NCBI GenBank assembly: GCA_015680685.1
Contig: MNCI01002233.1
Span: 174,552 to 238,551 of the forward strand
Source: Gnetum montanum
Lineage: Eukaryota; Streptophyta; Gnetopsida; Gnetales; Gnetaceae
Length of the DNA: 64,000 nt
Direction: 5' to 3'
Shown here: piece after piece, positions 33,991 through 45,877 of the stretch
Layout: every line of letters starts with the position of its first letter
How positions within the stretch are numbered: position 1 is the stretch's first letter
The notes under the pieces: generated by a model
The model's database searches: none
What the model was told of the DNA's origin: nothing
Seen by the model: only the letters and a program-made list of their open reading frames with translations
Translations under genes and position numbers: made by a program

Positions 33991-35673
33991 TGAAACACCC
34001 TAAAAATGTGGGTTCATCCTTGCTTCACCAGGCTCTTGCAGTCCACACAACACTGTGGCAGTTCATCGGGAGGAGAACATTCTGAGTCCAGGTCGGCTAG
34101 TTCGGAAAATTTTCTACTTTGACCATGGACAGGTTTTGTACCATCCTACCCACCCACCAAAGTAGCCTAAACAGCCGACAACCTACTCAGAAATAGTGTG
34201 CAGAATTGACAGTAGCATTCTGGATGTGCAAGAAATAGTTTGGCAAGTTTTCTAAGTCACGAAGCCTGCTACGCTATGTAGCGTAGCAAGCTCTAGATGA
34301 TGATGGTGGAACGAAGTGCTACGCTATGCACAGCGTAGCATGGCAACAACTTCATTACCTACTCCCCTCACCCAATTTTGAGTTCTATAGTGATGTCCCT
34401 TTCTGCCAAGAAGTGGCAAACCATGTCTGCTACTACGCTACGCTGAGCTACATGGCGTAGTAAGGCACAGCAATCCTGCGGAAGAGACAGAAGGCAATTT
34501 GAAAGGTGGATTCAATGGAGTTCATGAGACTTGCATCGTAGGAGACAAGGTTTACAAAACATCAAAGCTTTCATGACTAAGGAAAGTTGCTATACTACAT
34601 AGCGTAGCAAGCATGGGACATATAGCAGGATGCACAACAAAGTGGTATGCTATGCCAAACATGCCACGTCACAAAGCACAGCAAGGCATATAGGTGGGTG
34701 TGTGACATCAATCCACTCCACCTAATTGAACCATTGGCACATGATTCCAAACACTGACGGTGCAACTATGGTGTAGTAGTATTGTAGTTATTGCATACAA
34801 GATCGCATTGCAACAGTTTTGTAAGTCCAACAGTCACAAACAACACGAGTTGTGCTAGCAAGATGACCAAGCCCCAAGGCACGTAACATTCAAACCACCA
34901 CTTTCGCATGCCCTCAGTTCTATAAATACCCCAGCAAACAGCATGCAAGAGACTAACAATTTTCAAGAGTCCATAATTTTTAAAAGTTGAAAATTTCAAA
35001 AGAGTTGGCATCTTTCTTGAAGCATACAACTTCTAAGTGGTGGGAACTTTGAAATTCTGAAACAAAGATTTCCCCTCTCTCCAGCATTGTAATATCAAAG
35101 TCACTTGTATAATACTATAAATAGCGGGTCTCTCTCGGCTGGCGTGAGATCCCTGTCTCCATTCTACCACCTTGGTAGAACCCCGTACCACTTGTACACA
35201 AGTCTACACCCAAGCACATAGCTCTCTTTACTTGGCACACTTTGGTTACCCTCAGGATTTCTGCACTTCGTCATGCTGTGCAGCCGATTGTATCCACCCT
35301 AACCAAGCGAGTTTGTAGCTTTGGAGTGATGCATTTTTCTAACCATATTTTACTTTTTCTCTCATTTTTTGTCTCATTTTTGCATTATTTTCTGTCTTAT
35401 TTATGTTTAAGCATTACTTTGTATTATTGTCGCATTTTTACAGTTTCTCCCCCGCTTCATTTGCCCTTAAGCATTATCTCACATTTCGAATTATTTACGT
35501 TGCAAAAGGCTATATTGATGTCGATGTAAGTCCTTGTCTGATCAACCAGACCATTTAGGGCACCTCATGTCTGCACACATCTAACACAGCCCTCCCGCAG
35601 ATACAGGGTTGGAATTGTTGCTCCCACAGACCCTCAGTGTTCTTCCAGCCACTAACGTTTTCAGTCGCTACAG
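33991..35673 (+). repeat. 5' LTR of element D
   Basis: Start TGAAACACCC, end CAGTCGCTACA. The TATA box is CTATAAATACCCC at 34919-34931. The U3 has several arms of GCTACGC and GCGTAGC: near 34270-34290 (GCTACGCTATGTAGCGTAGC), 34318-34340, 34432-34462 and 34590-34610. They form near-perfect inverted repeats. The LTR is followed by GTTTTC and the primer site. Confidence 0.9.
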
Positions 35674-35679
35674 TTTTCT

Positions 35680-35698
35680 GGCGCTAGAAGGATGCCCT
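35680..35698 (+). other. Primer binding site of element D
   Basis: TGGCGCTAGAAGGATGCCC, six bases after the LTR end. It is the intact TGG form of the site shared with A and B. Confidence 0.75.
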
Positions 35699-35789
35699 TT
35701 TGGTGCCTTTGCCACATGTCATGGTAGTTCTGTGAGCCTTATGTACCCTGGTACACATGAGCATAAATGTGACACCCTCTTGCAATTGT

Positions 35790-36440
35790 TTAAGCTTTGT
35801 GCGATGCAGATTGATCACCTCGACGGTTCCTCTAGAACCCTACAGAACAAAAGGCCTCTGATCGCTGGTTAACTAGCTCGTTCTACGATTGTCTTGCATG
35901 CATTCTGCACCCCATCTCATGTGGTATAGACTAGTCCCCTCAATAGTCCCACTGAGATCCTACGAGACATAAAGCCTGCCTAATTACTAGTTAGCTTTCC
36001 CATCCTATAGTTGTCTTGCCTGCGTTCTGTGCCCCATCCCGTGTGGTACAAACCAGTTGCCTCGATGATCCCTCCAAGATCCTGCGAGACATAAAGCCTA
36101 CTTGGTCACTAGTTAATTTTCTCATCTTATGGTAGTCTTGTAAGCCTTCCACACCCCAGCTCACATTAGCATAGACTTGACACCCATCTGTGGTTGTTTA
36201 TGCATCGTGTAGTGTAGATCGGTTGCCTTGATAGTTCCTCTAGAACCTTACGAGACATAAAGACTTCTAATAGCAATTTAACTTGTCTTTCCTTTTACAA
36301 TGGTCTTTCATGTGCTCTACACCCTAGCTTGCACAGGCATAAATGTGACACCCTTTGAGGTTGTTTACACCTTGTGTGGTGCAGGTCAATCGCCTTGATG
36401 ATTCCTCCGAAATCCAGCAAGACGTAAATCCACCTTTGGT
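35790..36440 (+). repeat. Tandem repeats (about 120-170 bp) in the D leader
   Basis: Five copies, near 35811, 35930, 36055, 36225 and 36385, of a unit with GATCGGTTGCCTCGATGATC, a CCTCCAAGATCCTGCGAGAC-like segment and ATAAAGCCT. They lie between the primer site and gag ATG 36505. Such long leaders often hold packaging signals, but nothing here proves it. Confidence 0.75.
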
Positions 36441-36504
36441 TGCTTTTGCAGTCCTTCTCTTCTTTTGCACTTCTTGCATTTTTTTCATAATCACTTGCTT
36501 AGCA

Positions 36505-38968
36505 ATGGCTTCCAACACTACCGCTATTGACACGTTCAATGTGGAGGTGCCCTTCACGGTCCAAGGTACTACTGGTGCCGAACAACTACTGAATCCAACG
36601 CAGGAAGCACACTGGTCTCTTAGAATCCAAAATCGAGGACCTGAAGGACTGGCCCAGCAACATGAGTGTTACAGTTTCCAATGTGCAAAGGTGTAGGCTA
36701 ATCTACCCTTGGATTTACACGAACTCGAAGAAAAATGTAGCTTCAAGTTCACTTACTGCAATGGAAAGGAATTCATTGCCACCCCTGGCATTTCTTTGCC
36801 TTTAACGCAAGCGTACCAAAGGCTTCTAGATCAACTAATCCAGTTGACCAGGCTTAGGAAGCAACAAGACACAACGTCCAACCAAGATGATGCCTTTCAA
36901 GATGGACAAGAGGAACTCGATTCCCAATCTGACAAGGGAGGTCAGGCAAACCACATTCCTATCCCGCCTACCCAGTCCCTTTGGGCCAACCCCCTTTCTG
37001 TCCCTTCTACCCAATCCTTCTCGGCCAACCCGCTACCTTTCACCACTCCCTTTGTCATCACGCCAACGCTTTAACAACCTACAACCACAACTGCAATGGG
37101 TAGCCATGCTACATTCCTAGCATATCATCACCCTTATTCCCCAGTTATGTTTGCGCAACCGTGCCATTGCAAGTTGTTCATTAGCACATCCCTATAGTAC
37201 GTAGCACACCTATCACGGCTACCCGATCACATATTCATACTGTACCTACCATGAAACCATAGATAACTTCTATGTTAATTCCTACGCTCACATCTATTCA
37301 ACCCATAATAACAGGCCTAGGCCCGTCCACGTGGTGGACCCCGTTTGCCTCTCTATCTATTCTACAACCATCGCAAATGTCTCATTATGCTTGCCCTCAG
37401 ACTTACCCAACCCTGCAAGTGGTACATCCTAGCCCAGGGCCATGGTCTATCCCACCGGTGACCCAAACCATCTATCCAATAGCACCTTTAGTGGGGACAG
37501 TCCCAACGGCACCGCCAATGGGTGAATCTACCACCGCTACCATTCCACATATGAGAACCACACCTGTGGTCCCTCAACCATCTACAACGTCGCTAGGTAT
37601 GGACCAAGAATTTTAGCTCATTCAAACCCTTACTAAGGAAATAAAACACCTCAAAGCTATTGGGTCTGACACAGTACAAGTCATGGACTTTTACCAGGAT
37701 GACCCTATCAACCTTGCAATCCCTACTCTAACATTACCACCCGAGATGCCTCTCTTGCACTTCACGAAGTACGATAGGGAGGGAGATCCCAATGCACATC
37801 TTGTCACCTTCCGGTCAGAGTCTTTGTTATTGCAACAATGGCTACACACAATCATTCGCATCTTCGCCATGTCCCTAGCTGGAAAAGCCCTAGATTAGTA
37901 CCGTAAGTTGTCATGTTCATCCATTTCAACCTTGGAAGAACTCTTGACCAAATTCGTGACACGCTTCAAGTACAACTTGAAGCCAGAAACCACGCTGGAC
38001 CAACTGATGAGCATGAAACAAGACACACTAGAACCAATCCAAAAATTTATCCAATGTTGGAGTGTGACCCTTAACGAAATCTGTGAGCCCATCACAGAGG
38101 CTCACTTGTTAGCCATCTTTAAAGGTGCAGTAAATGACTTCATCAAGTCCAAACTGTATTACCTTGTCCCATGCTCTCTAAGTTAGGCTTTCACTTAGAC
38201 TAAAGAATACAAGACGTGGCCAAGGCAGGTATAGACCCGGCCTACATCACTTACAAGAACACCTTTGCAAGAAAGGACAAAGCTAAGGCCTCAACAACCA
38301 TAGTGGCCGCTATGGCAACTGAGGCCAAACCTAAGCCTAGTAGCAGTGGGAGCAAAAATAACAAGAAACCAGCCCTACCTGTGACTAACCCTGTGCCCAA
38401 ACTAGGCCAAACACTGCAACCTACTGCATCTATGCCTGAGACATCTACATATACTAAACCAAACTTTGAATGTAAAGATCGCTTGAAATACATCCCATTA
38501 CCTCTTAAACCTTCAGAACTCCTGAAGCAACTGTTGGCAGCAGGATACATCCAACACAAGCAGATGTTAGAAGAAGCAAATGCAAGACACCAATGCTACT
38601 ATGAGCTCATTAGAAATCCCTCTTTGGCCCTACCCAATGAGCCTCCAGTTCCTAGGGGTTTTAGGTTGGACAGGTTTTGTGACTACCACCAACTATGTGG
38701 TCACTCCATGGATTATTGTTTGTCATTGCAGGATGACATCCAAAGGTTGATTGATCTAGGGAAGCTGATGCTAGATGAAAGCAACCCAGTACGTCCTAAA
38801 AATCAATATATGTATGTCTACACAGATCCCCTCAACACCAACAATGTCGGTTACATAATCAATGCCATCAGCATTGACAATGATCCCATGCCACCCTGCC
38901 AACCTTTTGTGATTCGTGTGCCTCAGCGTAGTACACCAACACCACCAATGGTTGGTCTGAGCTCGTAG
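36505..38968 (+). pseudogene. gag: gag of element D (interrupted)
   Basis: Start ATG 36505 (MASNTTAIDTFNVEVPF). A charged N-terminus is followed by a Pro/Thr-rich linker (37080-37616) and a capsid-like domain (37650-38200) with MDFYQDDPINLAIP, HFTKYDREGDPNAHLV, LEPIQKFIQCW and FKGAVNDFIKSKLYYLVP. A Lys-rich spacer and a nucleocapsid with FRLDRFCDYHQLCGH..YC near 38665-38720 follow. Breaks: stop at 36694, a frame change near 37075-37120, TAG 37614-37616 (Q in the C and B copies), TAG 37896-37898 (KALD*Y), and stops and a frameshift near 38185-38215. The final 250-codon stretch, 38216-38968, is open. Confidence 0.85.
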
Positions 38969-39399
38969 CCACCCTTTATCTTGAAAGTCCAACCACGGGC
39001 ATCTACCTTTGTATCACCCACTGGTGAAGCCACGCAATCTTGTCAATTAACACCTCTAGCTCCATTCATCATTAGGGGCTAATGTCTTCAACAGCCCCTA
39101 TCCTGCACAACATCATTAAACAACCTCCTCATCCCATAAGGTGAGAAGCCTTCTTGGTGGGTGAAACGTCAAGGGGAAGTACCTTCAAGGGTATCCCCAA
39201 ATCCATGCCTTCATCCCCCGCATTTGCATCTTCATCACCGAAGATGAAGATCAACACGATTACACAACCTACATTACCTTGCTTACAAGGATCTAAACCT
39301 AGGTTCGAGGTCATCTCTCCTTGAGAGATTCATCTTCTAGCACGCATCGAAGAGGAGGAAAGTGTCAAACAGGCAAGTGACCAGGACTTCTTGGATGCC

Positions 39400-40300
39400 C
39401 CACCCAGGTCGAACAAGCCCTAAAGTAGAAAAATTCTAAATTAAGCTTGTACGACCTAGTCATGACATCTGCACCCCACCACGAGGCTCTGTTCCACATG
39501 TTAACGGTGATTCCGATCGACAAAAACATGCCGACGGAAGAGGAAGCAATCCACTCGATCATACTTCCCTCTATACCCACAGAGTCTAAAATACCTAAAT
39601 TAACTTTTAGTAGCAACACCATTAAGGAAGATCCTGAAGGGGGTCAAGTGACTATGACGCCTCTCTTCATCACAATTCGGGTCGGTCAACACCGGATCCG
39701 AAGGGTACATGTCAATGATGAGGCTGCCACAAACATCATTTCCTTCCCTATTATAGATAAGTTGGGATTAGTCAATCAGATTAAATCAAAAGCAACATCA
39801 TGTCTAGGGTCCTTCAATGGGGCAAGCATCCTAGTGAAGGGTACAGTTCACATAAACTTCATAGCAGGGGACCAGTTCCCCACAGATGCAACGTTTATCG
39901 TGGTCGAAGAAATGCTTGGGTTTAACTTGATCTTGGGAAGGTTGTGGTTAGCACAACTCAGGGTTTTCTCCTTGCCTATACACCAGGAAATCCACTTACC
40001 ATATGTGGGTAGAGAGGTGATAATCCATGGTGATGAGGTGGTAATGCAAGCAATCAGCAACGTAGGCATGGAACAGGGTTTAGAAGTTACAACCTTTGAA
40101 GATGAAGTGCCTGTTCATGCATGAATTAAGCATGCGACGAAGGAATTGGTCCAACGAGCTGACCCTCAAATCAAAAACGCATGAGTTGAGTTGCCCTTCC
40201 AAGTGAAGGATACTGATATGAGCGGGGGCCCTAGCGAAATGCCTCAACCTTACATTCCGATCAACCCACAAAAGGTCAAAAGGCAGCTACGCATAGTGTA
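39400..40300 (+). pseudogene. Protease region of element D
   Basis: The frame 39447-40124 is open but starts without ATG: upstream in frame, KQKN of A is K-stop-KN here, a CAG-to-TAG change. The active-site segment reads VHVNDEAATNII, so the DDG of A has become NDE and catalytic function is lost. MLGFNLILGRLWLAQL (about 39912-39960) is kept. After the stop near 40124 the remaining tail shows a decayed LPFQVKD..GGPSEMPQPY match to the end of the A protein. The RT lies 6 kb downstream, beyond the antisense gene. Confidence 0.8.
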
Positions 40301-40393
40301 GTAGCCTTACGACTTCCTGTCCAATTGCTATCCTTGCACATTTGCCATCTCCTTGCCTTGTCAATATGCCATCTTTTTTACATGGTACGCTAT

Positions 40394-40491
40394 GGCCCAA
40401 AATGGCCTAAAACTAGCATTGTCACTTTTCATTTGAACTTATTATGCAACGGCCCAAAATGGCCCAAAACTAGCAATGGCCTAGAATGGCC
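40394..40491 (+). repeat. Hairpin-repeat array 1 of element D
   Basis: Units at 40394, 40451 and 40478: GGCC-CAAAAT-GGCC (twice) and GGCC-TAGAAT-GGCC, each followed by YMAAACTARCA. They lie directly after the protease region and before the 3' end of the antisense gene. Confidence 0.75.
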
Positions 40492-40652
40492 TAAAACTAA
40501 CATACGAGAGCATAAAAATCTTTTCATAGTACATAAGTTAACACAAAATCAGTTTACTTTCTGAATTTTCTCATTTCATTCAAAATTTCCATCCATTGGC
40601 AGTGTTTGCAAAATTTTCAAAAAAAAAAGAGAAGAGAGAAAGTCCCATGTTG

Positions 40653-43600
40653 TCATGGGTTATCTCTATTTGCATCGCCTTCACCGTTTGCCTCCACTTC
40701 ATCTACTTGTGCATTGCTCGCTCCTATGTTGCCTCTTGTTGGCTCTTCATTTCCTCCCTCCATGGGTCTCACACCTTCGTTGCGAACCTATATCCCAAAA
40801 ATGAAGTAGTTAGCTAGGGCGAAAAATTCAATAAACACTAACTATAGCATAACATTAAAGTGACTAACCTGAGGGGAGCTTGCGTCGGTCTCAAGGGGTA
40901 TCTGGTCTAGACCAAGTCTGAGGTGATGCCCAATTTCCCCTATTGAAATGTCCATCCAACGCCTGTCACTAGGCTCAACATTCGCAGTGGAAAATTTCTC
41001 CCTTTCCAAGGTCATCCACTTTAGAGGTTTCGGGGAAAGGGAGGCAGTTGTGGTCTCTCCTATAAGGAGGTTCACCCTCAAGTTAGGAAACTCCATGATC
41101 CTCACCTGCTCTTTAAACTTAGCATAGGCCTCAGAAGCACCAATGGCCTTTACGAATGTTTCGTACGAGAATGCCTCCATAGCAGCCTCTTTATACAATC
41201 TTCGATGGGTTTCGTTTTCCATCTTGTATGTATGTTTGTCATCCCTCTAGATTTTCCCCCATTCAAAGACCTTAGCGCTAATGTCCTTCATATCTTGGCA
41301 CTTCTGGGCTAGCAAGTCCATCTGCATCTATTGTTCGACTATCTCATAGGTGGACTCAACGTTTTGATGAATGACAGTCTAAAACCTGGCATAGTCATCT
41401 ATAGCCCTTTGCAAATCAACAGGTTCAGTGTTACGGTTTATGAGGAAATTGATCCTCGACCTCAAGTTCTCCACCTTGACGACTAGCTCAGCCTCTCTCT
41501 GCTCTACCCTTTGGACCCATTTCCATAGGTCTTCATTGACACATCTACACTTCCATAGAGAGTGCACCGAGTGCAAAACACATTTGTAAGCCTCATCAAA
41601 AAGTACGATGAGACACCTCAGTCACGTCAAGCAAGAGTGTGGGCACAGCGTCCATCTCCATAGGTCGGGCTGGATCCCACTTGAGCCAAGAGGCTATTCA
41701 GTGCATAGAGCATAGTAATCATGTTGGCATAACATAATCAACAAACTCAAAAAGTTTCAGCATAGCAACATAAGGATAGTTAACACTCCTACTTACCCGC
41801 ACAAGGGTCTGCCCGCTGAAGGCATTTGATCATGTCATTGACAAGTCCTTAAACAAATGCAAACTTGTTGGGGACTTTAGCCCATGACTCTGTATGAGGT
41901 AGGGGAGGTCCTAAGACATCAGCAGTAACACCTGTTATACAATTAAGCATGTCAGCCACAGCCAAAATGAACTATGATGAGGCAAACATCTCACAAACTC
42001 ACTGGTGCCTGACTATGGTCCTTCTTCTTATCGAGGCAAGATGACCATGGTAGCCATGGTAGAAGGCCTAGCCAAGTCCATGAAAACCCCTACCTCATGC
42101 ACTAGTGCCTTTCATTTTAGGATACTAGCATCTTTTCTATTTTGGGGAGGTACCTCTTCGTTGGTAGGAAGAGGCTCCCTAATGGCAAGAGCCCCTACCC
42201 TAGAGGTAGGAGCTCCATTATTCCTGACTGGGGCCCTTTCCTCCAAAACCAGGGCCCCTGCGTCTTTATTTTTTGCCCCTGTCTTGAGGATTGACACTTC
42301 CTCATCACCTTCTTCTTCGTCTTCTTCTTCTTCTGCTCACAAAAGGGCATATATACGTCAATTCGAAATAAGTTAACTCAAAACAGATGCCACGCTACGA
42401 TACACTACCTAACGAAGCATAGAATAGTAGACAATAGCAAAGTAAACATTATATAAAAATGCTTACCAATGGGGGGTTGCGTTCACTGCAACTTGAGTCG
42501 CAGTATTTATCCCTCCTCTTCATGAGGGCTTTCCCTGGCTGGGGGAGGTCTCTTCCTTCGCAGCTCCATGGGCACAGTCTCAGCTATGAGATGTTCAGCC
42601 TACATCAAGTTACCGGTTATGATAGGGGGCATCTCTCCCACACTGTCTTGGCTGTAAGCACTACGAACTGCTAAACCTTTAGTTGTTACAAATAATGACT
42701 CCCTGACCATTTCCGAGGGATCCTTAGCTTGCATAGTTCGAAGGATCTGTTGAATCCATGGCTTTGGAATCTGGTCGCGATCTAGCTCGGTCTAGACTCT
42801 GTCCTCCTGGATCACCAGGAACTCCACGAAGTGCTTTAAATAGCCTATGTAGAAAGCATAGTGTATATTAGAGTGGGACTCTATTTGCTCATGGAGTCCC
42901 AAAATCTCGACCCGCAAACCACTACATAGGAATTCGGCCCAGTTGTAACGAGCCCCCTCCTCCATGACTTCTCGCATTACCCAAGCCTACTCAAGCCCTA
43001 GGACCTTCCCTTGGGTGAGTAGTTGAGGGAATGTGTGGGCACAGAAAATTGGGTATATCCCCATGGTAGGACCGTCCTTAAGCTTTTCCATAGGGAACCC
43101 CTTTTGCTCCTTGGTGAGCCTCAGCCACTCCTCGATATGCTACTTCTGAAGGGTCAACTCCTGCTTGCCCTTTGACACCACGTCGGCGCCATCAGCTGGA
43201 ACACTAAACAAATTCGCAATAGTTGGTCATTGATGTCAATAACCACCCACACACCCTTCACGTACATACGAAAATGGCTCACCTGCCCAAAGAAGGGGTT
43301 GACCAAGATGAGCATCTCAGCAGTAGAGACACCTAGATTCGGTGCCATGAACAAATCCATAAGCCCAAGCCTTCATATTTTCTGGAATAAGGGGTTTGGA
43401 GCCCCTTGTTCTAACTAGCTCTAGCTTGCCACTACTTCATCGTATTTGAAGTAGATGTTTTCCCCTTAACTCTTGGCAGTTACCACTGTCACCTCATGAG
43501 GCTTCTTCACCCCTGCAACAATGTTCATGAAATGTACTTAGCATAACAATGTAGAAAATGCAAAAAATAATTACGAAAACACTTGAGCATGTGGCGCCTG

Positions 43601-45056
43601 CCTGATTAACCCACTAGGTCTATACGGTGATGGGAATAGCAGGAGTTCAATCGCCAGAACCGCTTCGAGCATGACCTGCTTGAAATGTTCTCTCCACTCC
43701 TTGTCTAGCCAACCCTTCACCCTGCACTGACTGTAGAAAGTGATTAGCATGCATAGGTAGGAATGGTAATTCCCCTCACAATGGCCAATCACGCCCGCCC
43801 GCAGACTCCTGCCAGAGGCAAATTCCTGTAGAGCTAGCTGCGTCGTAGCTAACTCACTTGGTTGGTCATGAACCCCATCATTGTCAATATAGAACTTGAT
43901 GATAAGCACACACTATCAACACTTAGCCAGATACGGCTGATGTTGCACAACCAAGTAGAGCAAAGATGTGAAACTCTACCGCCAACATAATAGATGGTCC
44001 CCTGTGGGTTCTGAAAGTATGTCGCTATGTGTCACGTGAGGTACAATGTGTTGTACCGGTGATAGCACTGGTATTCTAGCATATCCCAAATCTAGGCTAA
44101 ATGCCTCAACCCTATTGAGTGCTGGGTGGACCCTCCTCCCAGCTTGCTTGTAGTCGCATCGTCGAAAAGGTATCTCAAGATTCCCCGATTTGTCCCTAGC
44201 AGCATAGCCTCTACTATGCTAGATGCCTGCATCTCATCTAAGGAGGACCAAACCATCAGAATAAAGTGGTTAAGAAGGAATTGCAAGGAGTTCCACACCT
44301 CTTCCCTGAACCAAACCACTCAATCTCTTATAAGTATCGAGGGAGGAGGAACATTGGCCATAGGTCTACCCACATGACATAGGACCCCTTCAAGGTCCAA
44401 AATGATCAGCCTAGACCTTGGCCCTACCCTGCACGACACAACAAGCAAATATTGGCATCACACTTAAACGCAATGCATGCACAACATAGCAGCACCTAGT
44501 AGACCATAAATATAGCATAGGATAACCCCTTGTCCATACATAGCGTAGAAAAGATGCAAAAGCCTAGCATGGCGAGAACATGCAAGTAGCTTAGTGTAGC
44601 ACTAAAACAACTAACAACATACTCAGACAAAACACAAGCCATGGCACCACATCACACATAACCAAACCCTCTTGAGGGTTTTACATCATGGCATGCCAAA
44701 GTCAAACAACTTAAATGGCCCCAGCCCCACAGTTGCAACAACCGCAGCGACGGCAACAACATTGCATGCAATCACAATGAAACCCTTGCACAATAGCCAA
44801 AATAAAAAAGAGGTTGTGGCAAGATAAAGGCTAAAACAAACATGGCCGTAGAAAATACAAATAGCAAAACAAATAAGATGAAAAACTAGAACAAAAAGCG
44901 GCAGAAGATGCAAGATGAAAAGGGTGAAGGAAACATGAAAACTCACTGGGTCAACGGTGTGCTCTCCCATGCTGGAACGTGTGCTTGTGGCACACACCTC
45001 AGGGTCTTTTTCACCTCCTTGAACTTTGCAAGCACCAAATGAGTTTTAGGAGCCAT
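40653..45056 (-). pseudogene. Multi-exon antisense gene with an FCP1/NIF HAD-like domain
   Basis: Provisional exons on the minus strand: 45056-44947, 44428-43980, 43912-43583, 43512-42467, 42332-42003, 41931-41797, 41693-40869, 40787-40653. All seven introns are GT-AG, several with strong donors (GTGAGT, GTAAGC, GTAAGT), and reading frames join at the junctions, except exons 2/3, which are one base off here but in frame in C. About 1,100 residues. Exon 2: IILDLEGVLCH, FILMVWSS, LLGTNRGILRYLFDD, YHRYNTLYLT and NPQGTIYY. This order matches the FCP1/NIF branch of HAD phosphatases (DLxGVL, WSS, CWD, YNxSNTLLLDD, NPPxTxIF). Exon 4: RLGLMDLFM and MYVKGVWVVI, like plant-transposon proteins. Exon 5 is acidic (EEEEDEEEGDEE). 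Exon 6: KVPNKFAFV. Exon 7 is a coiled coil (QREAELVVKVENLRSRINFL). Exon 8 is an acidic tail ending in TGA. Several TGA/TAG stops disable it. Confidence 0.72.
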
Positions 45057-45205
45057 GGCCCTGCTTGTGGATTTACAACCTTCGCTTTAGAAATTCACCT
45101 CACTAATCGATTAACACAATTGCTCGGCACACCGAAATCACCGAGTGCTCCGATGAGGATTCTACACTTTTACGGTGAAAATGATGAAATTACTAGGGTT
45201 CAATT

Positions 45206-45264
45206 CCTATTTATGGAAATAGTGGCAAAATGGAAAAACTTTTCCTCTCTCTCTCTCTCTCTCT
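45206..45264 (-). promoter_or_regulatory. Candidate promoter of the antisense gene
   Basis: On the minus strand a GA repeat (45264-45245, ten units) is followed by CATAAATAGG (45215-45206), a TATA-like box about 150 bases before the antisense ATG 45056. GA runs and TATA boxes are common in plant core promoters. The placement is suggestive only. Confidence 0.4.
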
Positions 45265-45378
45265 GATTAATGCAGAGCACAACATGCAGCATAGCATGCT
45301 CACCATGACATCATGATACTATTAGCATTTAAACCTTAACACGCTTCAAGCCAACTACTCACCTTCTCAAAAACAAAG

Positions 45379-45380
<2 letters not shown>

Positions 45381-45412
<32 letters not shown>
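45381..45412. repeat. (AT)n microsatellite
   Basis: Sixteen AT units between the antisense-gene promoter region and hairpin array 2. Length is likely variable. Confidence 0.9.
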
Positions 45413-45417
<5 letters not shown>

Positions 45418-45429
45418 TATTTTCGATTA

Positions 45430-45840
45430 AGGGTCTGAAAAGACCTTAAACTAATGAGCCTAGCGTAGTTGCATCCTTTAGGATCTGAAAGGACCCTAAA
45501 ATAGTAGTTTCAACTTGTGACATTCGTAGTCCGTAATGATGTTAAACTAACTACATCCTTATGGCAGCAGTTACCTCATATGCTTCAACATAGGTAGTAT
45601 CACATTTTCTAGTAGTTTCATGCCTTCATTCCCGCACTAACAGTTCGATACCTCTTATACTTGCAATCTCCTTCTTTTTATCATTATTTTACATATCAAT
45701 ATTTTTCATGTCGCAATATGGTAGTCCAAGATGACACTAGACTAGCAGTTTTGGCATTGGCATATTGACAGGCACACGTTCTAGTAGCAACTCTATACTC
45801 TCGCACCTTGGCGATCCGCCATGACCGTAAACTAGCAAAC
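45430..45840 (+). repeat. Hairpin-repeat array 2 of element D
   Basis: Units at 45432 (GGTC-TGAAAA-GACC-TTAAACTA), about 45481 (GGATC-type, one mutation), about 45527, about 45728 (AGTC-CAAGAT-GACA) and about 45815 (CGATC-CGCCAT-GACCG, one transition from a perfect stem, then TAAACTAGCA). They separate the antisense gene from the reverse-transcriptase ORF. Confidence 0.65.
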
Positions 45841-45877
45841 TTTCAGTCTTTGCATTGCCTTAGCAAGTCGCATCTCG

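Noticed and set aside
42005-42376. Plus-strand ORF ending in a serine run
   Set aside because: The serine run is the complement of the acidic (GAA)n exon of the antisense gene.
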